A DNA stretch of 46,396 nucleotides from Tubiluchus corallicola. Taxonomy: Eukaryota; Priapulida; Priapulimorpha; Priapulimorphida; Tubiluchidae. The stretch's first letter is position 1. Every line of letters starts with the position of its first letter. The notes beneath the pieces are model-generated. The model was not told the DNA's origin. It made no database searches and saw only the letters and a program-made list of their open reading frames with translations. The position numbers and the translations under genes were made by a program. The stretch spans positions 1 to 46,396 of the forward strand of contig JAQGDQ010001336.1 of the NCBI GenBank assembly GCA_030141605.1. Direction: 5' to 3'. Of this stretch, positions 10,310 through 22,084 are shown one piece after another.

Positions 10310-11215
10310 TGGTCAGTTTTTATTATGTCAGGATCGACTATCACTGGTTATTTTTATTATGTCAGGATCGACTAGTACTGGTCAGCTTTTATCATGTCAC
10401 AGTAACTATCATTGGACAATTTCTTAACAAAGTCGACAATCACTATCAATAATAATAATCAATATCAAAAATGTCTACAAAGCAGCCGCTACTCATTCAT
10501 TTCGCCAAACAATGGTACCAACCTTTTTGATTGGCGAAAGTCACTAAATCTGTCACCGTCAACTTAATTTATTCACAAGAGCCAGAGGTCAGGATCAGAC
10601 ATTCTATTATAGAACAAGATCAATTTTACCGTCAGTGATTTATCCAGAAAACAGATGATAAAAAATGAACATAGACTGGGACAATTTTTATCTTAACAAA
10701 GTCGACAATCACTATCAATTATACCTTGTTTAGTCTGTCTATTATTAGTGTTACTGGTTAATTTTAGTCATGTGAAAGTTGATTATCACAAATTAACTTT
10801 TGCCATGTCAAGGTTGACTATTACAGTCAATATTTTCTTGACAAGAACGACTATCACTGGTTTATTTCTACCTTGACAAGGCGGATTATCACTAGTTAAC
10901 TTTTACCATGTCTAGGTCAACTGCAACTGGTCATTTTTTATAAGAACGACTATCACTGGTTTATTTCTACCTTGACAAGGCGGATTATCACTAGTTAACT
11001 TTTACCATGTCTAGGTCAACTGCAACTGGTCATTTTTTATAAGAACGACTATCACTGGTTTATTTCTACCTTGACAAGGCGGATTATCACTAGTTAACTT
11101 TTACCATGTCTAGGTCAACTGCAACTGGTCATTTTTGATAAGAACGACTATCACTGGTGAATTTCTACCTTGATGAGCTTGACTATCGCTGATTAATTTC
11201 TACCATGTTAAGATT
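10310..11215. repeat. Degenerate 45-50 bp repeat with 99-bp higher-order copies
   Basis: The whole stretch is built from a loose subunit of the form (GAC)TATCACTGGTTATTTTTACCATGTCAAGGT. Within it a two-subunit block of exactly 99 bp, marked by AAGAACGACTATCACTGG, starts at 10843, 10942, 11041 and 11140. The inner copies are almost identical, the outer ones decayed: a classic higher-order structure. Confidence 0.9.
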
Positions 11216-13490
11216 TACTATAATTACTGAGCAGTTTCAGTTTGTTTTATCTTTTTATATTTTCATTAATTTTTATCTTTCCAGTTATCACAGATGAATG
11301 TTATACCAGCATTCGATAACATTCCTGGCCATTTCAATGTACAACTTCAAGAGGTTTTAAACCAAAACGGTCTTGGAATAAAGCTCGAATGGTTAAAAAA
11401 AGAAATTTTATTTACAAATTATGTACATCATAACATTTCAACAATAACACGGCTAAGTGATTTTGTACATTCACTACGACACTGCAGTCTAATTTTTAAT
11501 TAACGCTGCAGGTCTTCCAGTCTGAGTGGCAATAATGGACAGATTCAAGTGATATAATCAAATCACTAACAATATGAACAGCAAATATCCATGTTTAGAA
11601 AAATGAAAAGCCTCCTCATAAATTATCTATACGACTGATGATCATGGGTTCGAACACATGCAACAATAGAAAGGCAGCAATGAACCTAAAACGTGACATG
11701 CTAATTCTATTACGCATGATGAAAAGAGGTTCTTACCTGCCCTAAAGTTATCAGTTACTATAAGTCATCTAAATGTTTAACACTTCACACCTGAGAATAA
11801 GAAACAGTAACACTACGACATTACGTGTACAAAAACCAGCCAGAAGTAAAAATCATTCATCGTGTTTATTGAGATTTCAAAGTAATTTGAACCGAATATA
11901 ATGTAGCCGAAATCATATCATTTGCTTTACACAAACACGTACAGACAAGCTTTTAATTAAAATATAATTATAACTAATGTAGCAGTAAGAAAGAAGAATA
12001 TTGAATTACATCCTTCGCTGCCCAGATTATGATTAAAGAACAAAGCAACGGTTGACTGACCCGTGCTAATGTATAAAAGTGAAATGCACAGCTTTAATTA
12101 GAATGTCTATTGTGTGACTCTCGGTTGAATTTCAATACTTACCATTTACTTCGACTTTCGAATACTTCTTCAAACGTCAATGAATTTGGTTGGAAACTAA
12201 TGGATGCTTAGTGGTAAGTGTATGCATTTCTTAGTTCTCGCTCCATTTCATCTTTCATTCACTACTCCCCCCCCCCCCCCACTTCTATGTATATATTATC
12301 ATTATCTCAATTATTAGTCACTTCTTTAAGATTTCCACGTACAGTTTTTCCTGTCAAGCTATGCTTTTAGGTTGAAACTGTATGCATCAAAATTATTCTA
12401 TAATGTAATTTGCACATGTATATGCTGCATAAGAATCTCTTTTGTAATTTCTGGATAATATTGCATTTATATTTTTATTTACTTCAGTGAAATTATCTGT
12501 ATTTTATTGTAACTGTTGGATGCAGAGTGGGAATAAATAAACTTATAAACTTATAACTTAAACCTGAGAATAACTTATTTGTGCAATTAAATATTATTAC
12601 AGATTTTTAAGCGTAAGTGCTGATTTTTTTGCTTTTCCAACAAAACATGCTACCTTCGCAACAATATAGGCATGGTGAACACCCATAAAATTTGAAACTT
12701 ACTTTTTTTTCAAAATTGTCAGTTAAAACCTTGTTATAACTTCACGGGCGAAAAATTTGAACAATGACTCACTCTTGCGTGCTACCAATCATAAACACAC
12801 ACGTTCTTTTTTGTAAACTGTTGTTTTACTTGTAACCGCTGCTATTATGTAGTAATCGGAGTATTTGAGAAGTTTTATTAATTTATTTAGTGCATTTTGA
12901 AGATTATATGCAATTGCAGAGCATGATAATCACATGCAAAACAGTAGGATCAAACACTTTTTTATTTTTACACGCCAGTGTGAGTTATATATAAATACCA
13001 GCTAAAAACCTTGTAATTAAACAAAAAACAAGTGCGCCTAAAATTTATTTCATTCGTACTCTAACGATGCTGCGTTCTCTCCGCCAAGGGGACTGACTGG
13101 TGGCTCCCTACTCGGTCCGTTCCCTCGCATTTCGGGGACCAAGTAGTCCGGGTTCAATGGTAGGATGATGAAATTTATAAATACAAACAGAGGTTTGTAG
13201 AAATAATTCGCTAGTAAGCTTGTCCTGTGTATTTCATGCTCGTTGTGTCTTCGGAACAGGTGCTGAGATGGTAACGACACCTGTCTGTTTACCTGCTGAA
13301 TCAACAATGCCGTTCCATGCACACCTAGTATGCAATTTTGATATGCAGTGGCTTCGTAATGGATCAAACTATCACAATAGGGGTGAGGGGAAAAATAAAT
13401 GGCATTTCGCCATCGTAATGGTAGGTAAAAATTATTGCAAGAATGATAACATTCTAAAACCGTAGAAAATTATTAGTAGAAATTTTAGCC
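11216..13490. other. Repeat-derived AT-rich DNA, no gene seen
   Basis: No exon is supported. A run of 14 C lies at 12267-12280. The sequence TGCAGAGTGGGAATAAATAA at about 12522-12541, followed by ACTTATAAACTTATAA, looks like the polyadenylated 3' tail of a + strand LINE. A tRNA-like box B (GTCCGGGTTCAATGG) lies near 13147-13161 without a good cloverleaf. Confidence 0.4.
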
Positions 13491-13494
13491 GCTT

Positions 13495-13625
13495 TTTCTG
13501 TCTTGGCTGCAGCCTGTTAACTTTCAGCATTCATGACTTCAATCTTGAAACATTCAGCACTTATTGGTGCATCCTTGAAACTTTCAGCCGTTGTCTTGGC
13601 TGCAGCCTGTTAACTTTCAGCATGT
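13495..13625. repeat. Partial tandem duplication, 93-bp spacing
   Basis: TCTTGGCTGCAGCCTGTTAA and the bases to TTTCAGCAT occur at 13501 and again at 13594. Between them CTTGAAACATTCAGC / CTTGAAACTTTCAGC is a smaller internal repeat. Confidence 0.85.
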
Positions 13626-13813
13626 AAACCGCCGTGGAGCTTGCGCCACCATGGTTGGCGCCCAGAAAACTGCTAGAACGCCGGAGAAGCATTTTCGAGA
13701 GAAAATATGGAGTTATACAGTTGTTAAAGGAAAGAACAATTGAAAGAAAAACTGCTTTATTCTCAAGACCAGTCCTTAATACTTGTCAATACTGGCAAAC
13801 GGCGCGCGTGCGG

Positions 13814-14008
<195 letters not shown>

Positions 14009-14344
14009 ATGCAGTATGTTCGCATAAAGCAAAAAAAGTTACCTCGGCGCGAGGCCCCCCTGGAGGGTGAGGCCCCGGGAAGTATCCCCACTCCCCCCCC
14101 CTTGAAATAGGGCTTGCTAATATCCCTCAATACATTAACATTTTGCCCTTTCGTGAGCTATAGCTGTAATATTTGTATGACATTTTACCCGTCTTTTGGT
14201 TCTCTCCGCCATTGCTTTATTTTTCTGACTGTGATAAGCATTATGACTGTGAATTTCTTACGAATTTATTGTTGTGACATTGTTGCTCTTAAGGCTACTT
14301 GGGAGTTCTCATTCCTGTCTTTGTAACTGTTAAAGGCTCTAACA

Positions 14345-14545
14345 ACGACAAAAAGGCGCCGCTGCCAATCTTCACTGAGATTCACTGAGCCGCGCGTAGC
14401 TTTGAAAGTTTACAAAATTTTAGTATCCGAGGTAATTATTACTTAATCTAAGCTTTGATTTATAATAAGCTATTGTAGCTTTCAATATTTTAGAGCATTC
14501 TTTATTCTGAACTCGTGTTTACACAATCATCCGGTTTTCCTTTAA
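14345..14545. mobile_element. TTAA MITE, copy T2 (right half)
   Basis: From AAAAAGGCGCC to CCGGTTTTCC plus TTAA (14542-14545) this matches the right half of copy T1 (about 3925-4118), including the shared GAGCCGCGCGTAGCTTTGAA. The left half is missing; the flank before 14345 is unrelated. Confidence 0.8.
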
Positions 14546-15081
14546 TACAACGTCTAGTGCTTAGAGAACAAAGTAGAAAAAAATACCGTTTCCTGTGAAT
14601 ATTGAAGCATTAATTTTTTGCATATTTGAACAGTTTAATTGCAGGATGGCGACAAAAACCTGCTTCTTGTCTCTGTACTAATACGTAATTGCACATTTTT
14701 ACTGCACTGAAGACTACTTAACCAAAATCGTGTCACAGCCTTGGTTTTGTTACTTACAAATTAACAATAGAAGCTTGTTTTATAACATGTTGGTATTGGC
14801 AATATGGCGAATCTTCAAACGTTTTAGTTTTTGTATTACAGGCACTTAAAAACATTGAATTCACCACTGATGATGACAGCGGTTTAACGTTTTGCGTGAT
14901 TTTTGACTACGTTAACTGAAAGTTTTAACGAAGTTGCATTGTTTTGGCTATAAATGTTTTAATTTTTGACCGAATCTTCAATCTTCAATACTCAAAAGTT
15001 TTTCTAAAGTACAAAAGCAAAAAAAACCACCAAAATTGTTCTAACTTTATTGCGGTGCAAAATTCAAGTGAACCGTATACA
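14546..15081. other. AT-rich stretch, no gene seen
   Basis: No coding sequence, repeat or RNA gene could be supported here. Confidence 0.4.
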
Positions 15082-15502
15082 AGGTTCCCACGAACAGGGA
15101 AAATTCTGGAAAATACAGGCTATCTTGGAAAGTCAGGGAAAAAGATAATTTGGTAAAAAGTCAGGGTAAATTATGAAAATGTGGCAAAAAGTCGGGATAA
15201 TTGGAAATGGTCGGAAAAATACTTACTGTGAACCGATATTTTTCCAAACATATTTTTCAGCGATTCGTGGTAATGAATTGATTAAGAAAGTTTATTTAAT
15301 GTAGTGATTAGTGTAATTTTGTTAGCACTACTGCAACTGTGCTGACACATTATATCTCAGTATATGCATGCATGCTCATACACAAAAATGTTTGAATGTG
15401 TATGCTGGTAATGCAATTTCTGCTTATCTTGGTCATGGAAAATCAATACTTGGTCAGGGGAAAAGTCAGAGAAATTTATTTTGAAATTCTGTGGGAACCC
15501 TA
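15082..15502. mobile_element. hAT-like MITE with GGTTCCCAC termini
   Basis: The left end is AGGTTCCCACGAACAGGG and the reverse complement of the right end is TAGGGTTCCCACAGAATTTC. Both subterminal regions contain many GGAAAA/GTCAGGG motifs (for example AAAGTCAGGGAAAAAG and GGTCAGGGGAAAAGTCAG). Flanking octamers CGTATACA and CGTATGGT share five bases and may be a decayed 8-bp target duplication. This terminus is widespread among non-autonomous hAT elements in animals. Confidence 0.7.
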
Positions 15503-16433
15503 CGTATGGTACAGAGAAACTTGTGCAGAGAATAATACTGGTGGTACAGGTGGGCTTAATTTTAGTCTAACTTTACACTGTGGCGCCATCTATTGGCGTT
15601 TATATTGATAAGCAGGTCGGCGTAGTAAGGCGAGTCCGTTAGCACATGCATTTTGTTCAAGTTTTTTCAGCCAATTTTACCCGTTTAACAATTTTGAGGA
15701 ATATTTTATGTTCAAAGATCATAATATTTCCGGCATAGATTATTTTCAGACATTCAAAATGAATCGTTTATAATATTAAAAATGGGTGACAGGTTTTATA
15801 AAAAGTTTTTTAATAATATTATTAAGAAGTTGCATTTCAGTTAGTTTTTTTATTGTAATTGTTTTCAATGTATGTTTTGCATAACTCATTTAAACATATG
15901 TTTTATATGTATGTATGCCCTGTTTCCGATGCAATTTCATTTTTATTTAAGGTAATTTTACAATGTTTGCATATCATAGATTGTGAGCCTATATAAAGTT
16001 GTTTGTTTTTTATTATTTACAAATAAACAACATGAACAAACAAGTTTCTGACACCGAAGGACGTTTTTTACTATATTGTAATATCTTTAACAAATGTTAT
16101 ACCATCATTTTTTGGTAAATAAAGATTTGTTTAGGTGTAGACTTTATTATGCGAGTATGCGCGTTATTTATATGTATTTTGAAGCTATAATTTTGATACT
16201 TGTGAAAATATACACGAAAGGAATTGTCGTTTTTGTGCAAAAAAAGCTTTTACAAATTACTGTTATATATTTGAAAGCCTGTTCTTAAGATACTTATTTT
16301 CACCAATAGATACTAAAGCCAGTCGTAAGATGCCTATTTTCACCAATAGATGGAAGCACATTATGACTATTTTTTGCAGGTTTTTGCTTGCAGAAGTTAC
16401 AGCTCTCTACAAAGTATGTAAACTACTATATCT
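15503..16433. other. AT-rich stretch with a short duplication
   Basis: No gene seen. CACTGTGGCGCCATCTATTG near 15579-15598 resembles motifs common in repeat ends. At 16286-16351 the phrase TTTTCACCAATAGAT occurs twice in a 40-bp tandem duplication (starts 16286 and 16326), just before the LINE fragment. Confidence 0.5.
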
Positions 16434-17135
16434 ATGCAGTACGCTGATGATGTGGCATGGATTACCAGAAACAAAAGAAGAAATAGATGAAATAAAAAAC
16501 TCAATAGAGGAGAAACTGAACAGAATGGATCTCGTTGTAAACAAAAATGAAAATGAAAAATTTCATGTAACACGCCATGGTGATGAATCGTGGCAAAGTT
16601 GCAGGTATCTCGGTAGTCTGCCAGCAACAGAAGACGACATGTCAAGACGGAAGATAATGGCATTATCAGCTTACTCAAAATTCACAAAAGTTTTTGAGAA
16701 TAGGAAGATTTCTTTGGAAACAAAAATTAGAATATTCTCGGCCTTAGTTGAAACTGTATTTCTGCATAACTCTGAGCTCTGGATATTAAAAGCAAATCAT
16801 AAAGCTGAAATCGATCCTTTTCAAAGGCGAAATTACAAAAACATTTTGGGTATCAGACGGCCAAAGAAAATCTCAAACAAAGATCTATATGAAAAAATAA
16901 AAGAAGAACCTTGGACAAGAAAAATAAAAAGACGCCGTTTAAGATGGATTGGGCATATGCTTAGACTACCTGATGATGTTCTAGTGAAGATAGCTCTTCA
17001 ACAAGCCATAGAAACAGCTAAAGCTAAAAAACCTGCAGGAGGACAAATGTTAACATACTTAGATTTTGTACAGAAAGATTTAAACACTTCAGCATTGATC
17101 CTTAGAAATAAATGCATGATGCATAATGCATCATT
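16434..17135 (+). pseudogene. LINE reverse transcriptase fragment (3' half)
   Basis: The fragment begins with a catalytic box: MQYADDVAWI is encoded at 16434-16463, but a one-base shift just after it moves the rest into another frame. That frame is open to 17181 and carries CRYLGSLPA (YLGS at about 16606-16617), then KISLETKIRIFSALVETV, LYEKIKEEPWTRKIK and RRRLRWIGHMLRLPDD, the usual order after the RT domain of non-LTR elements. The final residues run into GAT repeats. It is 5' truncated; no endonuclease or earlier RT motifs are seen upstream. Same family as 1274-1597. I do not assign a clade. Confidence 0.85.
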
Positions 17136-17595
17136 GGATGATGATGATGATGGTGATGATGATGGTAATGATCTGGTATAGGGAGGTGAACAGAATCATC
17201 TCCCTGGACGTGTGATTCATTGGATGATGATGATGATGGTAATAATAGGGCATAGGGAGGTGAACAGAATCATCTCCCTGGACGCTATGATTCATTGGAT
17301 GATGATGATGATTATGATGGTAATGATCTGGCATAGGGAGGTGAACAGAATCATCTCCCTGTACGTATTGGACTCATTGGATGATGATGATGATGATGAT
17401 GGTAATGATCTGGCATAGAGAGGTGAACAGAATCATCTCCCTGGACGTATTGGATTCATTGGATGATGATGATGATGATGATGATAATGATGATGATGAT
17501 GATGATGATGATGACAATGATCTGGCATAGGGAGGTGAACAGAATCATGTCCCTGGACGCTATGATTCATTGGATGATGATGATGATGATGCTTG
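17136..17595. repeat. Amplified LINE 3' tail: hairpin plus (GAT)n, five units
   Basis: Five units each contain TGGCATAGGGAGGTGAACAG followed by AATCATCTCCCT and a spacer GGACG..ATTCATTG, then a GAT run of variable length. AGGGAGGTGA and TCATCTCCCT can pair (9 of 10) around the loop ACAGAA, so each unit encodes a hairpin. The first unit directly follows the LINE coding end. Unit length varies mainly by the GAT run. Confidence 0.9.
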
Positions 17596-17782
17596 CAGAA
17601 GTGCAATAAACATTTGTCAGTTGCTTTTGTTGAGTGGAGAGCTTAAATTTCACTGTTGCAACTGGTTACTTCGCTTCATTAGCCGAAAACCATTGTGCAC
17701 AATGGTTAAGCAGTGGAGTGATGAGTGGACTCAGTCTTGCACAATTGCCCAGTTTCATGTTTCCGGTTCATGTACTAGCGTG
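17596..17782. other. Unassigned sequence between LINE tail and MITE
   Basis: No gene is recognisable. GCTTGCAGAAGTGC directly after the last GAT run resembles GCTTGCAGAAGTTAC at about 16386, just before the LINE fragment, a possible trace of a target duplication. Confidence 0.35.
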
Positions 17783-18175
17783 TCAAGTGAACCACTTGTG
17801 AAACACTGTGCGCACGCGCAGCTGCAGTAGGTCAAAGGTTAAGTGTACACCACAGTAGCGCATCTTAACTACAACCGTCATGTGACACGTGTAAAGCAAA
17901 GCCGTCTGCAGCATCGATTCAGTAACTCAGTTGTTTTACGTAGACTTTACTTAACTATTCATTAGTCTGTGCGGAGAGTGATTTACTAGCAGGATCTTGC
18001 AGGGGAACAAGAAAATGTGAACTAGGTAAGGTTCTAGCTAGATGTTAAAACTGTTACTATTAAAATAGCTTAGGCTGCAAGGCGTTGTCAAGTGTACACA
18101 AACGCGTTGTTTGGTGCACTTAACTTTTGACCTTTTCACGATCATCATCAATCGTTGGAACTGTGAAAAGGCTTA
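17783..18175. mobile_element. TA-flanked MITE, copy A2
   Basis: Aligned along its length with copy A1 at 8389-8786: GTGCGCACGCGCAG, AGGTCAAAGGTTAAGTGTAC, CGCATCTTAACTACA, TTTACTAGCAGGATCTTGCA and the right end AACTGTGAAAAGGCT plus TA (18174-18175). The left tip is degraded. The inverted termini with GGTCAAAGGTTAA / TTAACTTTTGACC are kept. Confidence 0.8.
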
Positions 18176-18239
18176 CTGAAAACAATTCACCAAATAAATA
18201 ATACATATATCACCTTTATTTGCGAGTTACTTTGGAAGT

Positions 18240-18316
18240 GACTCGGTGGTTAATCGAACCCACGATCTCCCACGTGGAAGGCAGTCACGCTACCACTGAG
18301 CTATACTACCCAGTCA
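18240..18316 (-). repeat. tRNA-Gly-like SINE head
   Basis: On the minus strand, TAGCTCAGTGGTAGCG fits box A and GTGGGTTCGATT fits box B. The anticodon loop CTTCCAC gives UCC (Gly). The acceptor pairs six of seven (ACTGGGT with ACCGAGT), but the D and T stems are imperfect and the spacing is off. I read it as a tRNA-derived repeat; a decayed tRNA gene is the alternative. Confidence 0.55.
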
Positions 18317-19009
18317 GTGGTACGATACCAAGACGAAATATTTTGATTATGATTCTTGGTGAAACCGTGACGTAGAAATGTAATAGCTAACATAACCAAC
18401 AATAAAAGAAACATATTTGTGAAAGTCATGTTTAAAGTTGTAGATCACTCACTTTGTAGAACAAGAATAAAAAATCTATACTGCATATTTGCACAGAAAA
18501 GTGTTTATTAAACTACATACACATAAGTAGAATGACTGCTGCACTGAATACTGAGAATGAGAGTGTCCTGCACTGATCACTGAGAGTTAGAGAGTGACTA
18601 GAAAGTAAAACCAGTCAAAATATATAGGTATAGGTAACCTATGCAGACTTGGCTTCACAAAACCATTCCCGTGAAATAGGGAAAGATCCAGTGAATATGC
18701 ATTCACTGGACCGTACAATTATACTGGGGGTGAGTTTAGCTAGTAAAATGTAAAAGGATTAGTTCATAGATGGCAGCACCTAAAAAATATACAATTACAA
18801 CTTCCACAATACTGAAGTGTAAAAATGTGACGCTTCGAGTCTTCAAAAATGATGAATTAAAATGAAAATATCAAATTAGCTGACAATTAATGATATTATT
18901 GTATAGATTATGACTGTGAATGGCAGAATGTTCACAAACCATTGTAGTTTATTGTTTTTAACAGGGTAATGAGTTCAGGAAAAAGGACGGTGAAAAAATG
19001 CGAACCAGT

Positions 19010-19125
19010 CAGGATTCGAACTCGCTGCTCTGTCATGTTGGACTAGTAACTCGGCTGGCAGAGCACAGGAGTACTAGTCCCAGATCTCGGGTTCAAATCT
19101 CGACTAGTTCACAATTTTTCAGCAT
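19010..19125. repeat. tRNA-like cloverleaf plus inverted partner
   Basis: On the + strand 19040-19110 folds as a 71-base cloverleaf: acceptor GGACTAG/CTAGTTC (7 of 7 with one G-U), D stem ACTC/GAGC (3 of 4), anticodon stem CAGGA/TCCCA (3 of 5) with loop GTACTAG, T stem TCGGG/CTCGA (all paired with one G-U) and loop TTCAAAT. The weak anticodon stem argues against a working tRNA. Just before it, 19010-19039 holds a second box B in the opposite orientation (GAGTTCGAATCCTGACTGGTTC on the minus strand, quoted in two parts: GAGTTCGAATCC and TGACTGGTTC). Both are followed by CACAATTTTTC- or GCATTTTTTC-like tails, so they are inverted SINE copies. A related tail lies at 28147-28160. Confidence 0.6.
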
Positions 19126-19226
19126 ACCCGTTCTTTCTTTAACTCATTAACTGCACTGGGTAATAATTCTTGCAAAATAAACTGTAATGGTTTACGAACA
19201 TTCAGGCATTGACAGTCATAATGTAA

Positions 19227-19954
19227 TTAAAGCAAAACCCGGGACCCAATCTTAAACTGTAGGTCAAAACAATCTACTCTTTAAAATACATGCATTGAAT
19301 GGAAACATACTATTTTTTCAAAAATGACTTACATGAAAGAATTATTGCCACACAAACACAATTTCGTGTTCGCGTCACTAATTCTTTGCTGTTACATGCG
19401 TTTCACTATTCGTTAGTTAGACGGGCACTAGCGCCTGCAATTCGGAAACGCATTGCACAAAAAACAGGTGCTGTACCACTCAGTTCAGTTTGTGATGAAA
19501 TATATTCTACAGCTCATGCGTGAGCACAACGGTAAATTTGAAAATTAAATTTTTATCTTAAAACTTGCCTAGTTTTAGTACAACACATTGTACCTCTCAG
19601 TTCAGATGTGTTAGTTTGTAATGAACTACACATATTCTGCAGCTCATGCGTGAGCACAACGGTAAATTTTAAACTTAAATTTTTATCTTAAAACTTGCCT
19701 AGTTTTAGTACCACACACTGAATATCTTACAGTAGCACTTTCAATTTTCTCTTTCACAAACACGTGCAACACGCTCGTGGAACGTTTTCGCTGTTCGAAA
19801 TTATGTTAGTTTGTGACGTCATCAATAGTTGGGCTCCCCCGCCGTTAATTAAGTTTTTAATCTATTATTTAATTATCAAAAACGCTTTTACAGTATTAAT
19901 TGTGTTATAATGTATAATTTTCTATTAGACTTGAAAATGGGATAATTCCTTTAA
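19227..19954. mobile_element. TTAA MITE, copy T5 (inverted relative to T4)
   Basis: From TTAA at 19227-19230 the sequence AGCAAAACCCGGGACCCAAT starts a copy that is colinear, on the opposite strand, with 39306-39868 (shared AAAGAATTATT, GCGCCTGCA, ACAAAAAACAGGTGCTGTA). The far end is CTTGAAAATGGGATAATTCC plus TTAA (19951-19954), with an internal deletion near the tip. Inside is a tandem duplication of about 125 bp (CAGCTCATGCGTGAGCACAA at 19511 and 19642). Confidence 0.7.
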
Positions 19955-20209
19955 TTAATAAAATGAAAGTATCCCAGTCTTTGATATTTCACCATTTATT
20001 TGTGACGGCTGTGCAATGCAACAATGTTGCAGGGTTTTATTTGCATTCAGAAATAAAAAAAATCTTGCTTTATTTGTGAAATCGAAGCCAGATTAAATCA
20101 TTGGGGCATTTGCTTGAGAAAAACTACAAACGCTTCTCCCCCCCCCCCCGGATGTTTCCCGCAGACAGAAGAACTGATGCCTTTGATCGGTTCTCGCTCA
20201 AAGTTTTTC

Positions 20210-20432
20210 GACTTGTGTGAGCGAAGCCACGTTGCTCGTGTCAGGTCACGTGACAGAAGAGATCAGCAGGTGGCGCAACTTCGCGCAGCTTGTGCGGGTT
20301 GGTCGTCGCCTCCGGGAGGAGGTAGAGCAGTCGAGATGGGCGAGCGGGATGCGCTTGTCACGCTTGAGTAGTTTCATGCGAATTTTTTATTTCAAAAGAA
20401 GAGTGAAAGAATAAACAGAGTGAAGAAGAATC
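20210..20432 (+). promoter_or_regulatory. Putative promoter/5' UTR before exon at 20433
   Basis: This segment is GC- and CpG-richer than its surroundings and contains the palindrome GTCACGTGAC (20245-20254), an E-box of the USF type. No TATA box is obvious. Its position just before a good start codon and donor suggests a promoter with 5' UTR (inference). AGAATAAACAGAG near 20409 is AT-rich but not a clear core element. Confidence 0.35.
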
Positions 20433-20492
20433 ATGGAAGACGACAGGAATGCGTGTGAATCGTGCATTACAACCATGGCTTATGACGACTTG
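20433..20492 (+). CDS. Candidate first coding exon (20 codons)
   Basis: ATGG at 20433, preceded by AAGAATC, opens a frame of 20 codons, MEDDRNACESCITTMAYDDL, that ends exactly at a consensus donor, TTG|GTAAGT (20490-20498). The exon is phase 0. The acidic peptide is not recognised and no following exon could be identified within the window. CpG-containing upstream sequence supports a gene start. It may be a decayed or chance ATG-donor pair; transcript data would decide. Confidence 0.4.
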
Positions 20493-20787
20493 GTAAGTTC
20501 GTGTAGCAGTGAGTTGCAAGTGCATGAAAAAAGTTATTGATGTTTTGGGATCCAATCAATCGTTAGCTTTCATTATGAATCACCTGTTTTTCATACGTAA
20601 TAGCTGTTACGTAACGAATAAACAAAAATTCACATCTTATTGCTTTCAAGAAAGGAAGATAAAATGAACTCCATCTTCTGCGTTACTCTAAATTTCCTGC
20701 TTTCGAGAGAAAGGAAGCCACAACCTACTTCTTGCTCTACACTACTCTAAACTACTCACTCAGCAAAAGAAGATGCAAAGGAGGCGT

Positions 20788-21135
<348 letters not shown>

Positions 21136-21364
21136 ATTAATGTAGGAACGAATAAAAATTTGCTTGATGTGATAACTTTTCCAAACCTCGAAAACTCGAA
21201 ATTTCTCATATTCGTTATTTATGAAAGTGTCAACAGCAATTTATCCTACCTGCGTTCATCTTCTCATCTGATTGTCTTACTTGGCTTCACATAAATCACT
21301 TCCCAGACGCATCTAACAGATAGTTGCGGGTGCTCGACCCTTAGAGTACAAGAACACTTTGCAG

Positions 21365-21565
21365 TAAGTCTTTTCACAGTTTCGTTGTGCGCACGCGTAG
21401 TTGCTAAAGGTCAAAGGTTAAGTGTACCACAGCAATGCGTCTTAACTACGACCATCACGTGACATGTGGGTAAAGCAAAGCCGTATTAGTACAGTAACTT
21501 CAGTTGTTTTACACGGACGTCACTTACTTAATTTATGCTGTTTGCAGTTTAATTAAGCATCGTTC
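21365..21565. mobile_element. TA MITE, copy A3 (left half only)
   Basis: TA|AGTCTTTTCACAG at 21365 begins a copy of the family at 8389; AGGTCAAAGGTTAAGTGTAC and ACAGTAACTTCAGTTGTTTTAC are shared. The match fades by about 21565 and the right terminus is absent. Confidence 0.75.
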
Positions 21566-22084
21566 TAACTAGCGGTTAGTGATGCGACAACGACAACGGC
21601 GGCGGGGCAGGCTAAAATTTCGGTCGACCCCGTTGGGGTCGAAAGTCAACGACCAGCTGTATATGAAGCCAAAATTACTCAACACCCAAAACTACTCAAC
21701 ACGCAAAGTTACTCAAAATATTCTATACTCAAAGTTTGTTCCAAAATGTCTGCAAAGCTTTATCCTTTAATACTTCCCCATTTTTCATGCAGTGCTACAT
21801 TCAAAAACAAATATCATTTGCTCTGGCGCCTAACGCAATAGATTGTAATTTTGTTCAATTAACATTTATTTACCAACCAAACTTTAGTGCAGTACTACAA
21901 CTGCACGTCAGTAAAGTGAAGTTTAAAATTAATTTGCTTTGCCTGTACCTCATTAGTACTGCCTGTAATTACTATTTCATTTCTATTAAAAGGATGGCTG
22001 ATTAGGTGACCTCATGGCTGGTTCGCTATCCCCTCTCCCCCTTTGCTTATATTAACAGCTATTAAGCCCTTTTTACGTCCATAG
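21566..22084. other. No gene seen; one perfect short hairpin
   Basis: TCGACCCCGTTGGGGTCGA at 21624-21642 is a perfect inverted repeat with 8-bp arms and a 3-base loop. The open frames at 21579-22005 have no recognisable content. Confidence 0.4.

Noticed and set aside
12020-12545. Short gene ending in AATAAATAAA
   Set aside because: No open frame; the end looks like a LINE 3' tail.
19040-19110. Functional tRNA gene
   Set aside because: The anticodon stem pairs only three of five, the deduced anticodon ACT is unusual, and the head is tied to a repeated SINE-like tail.
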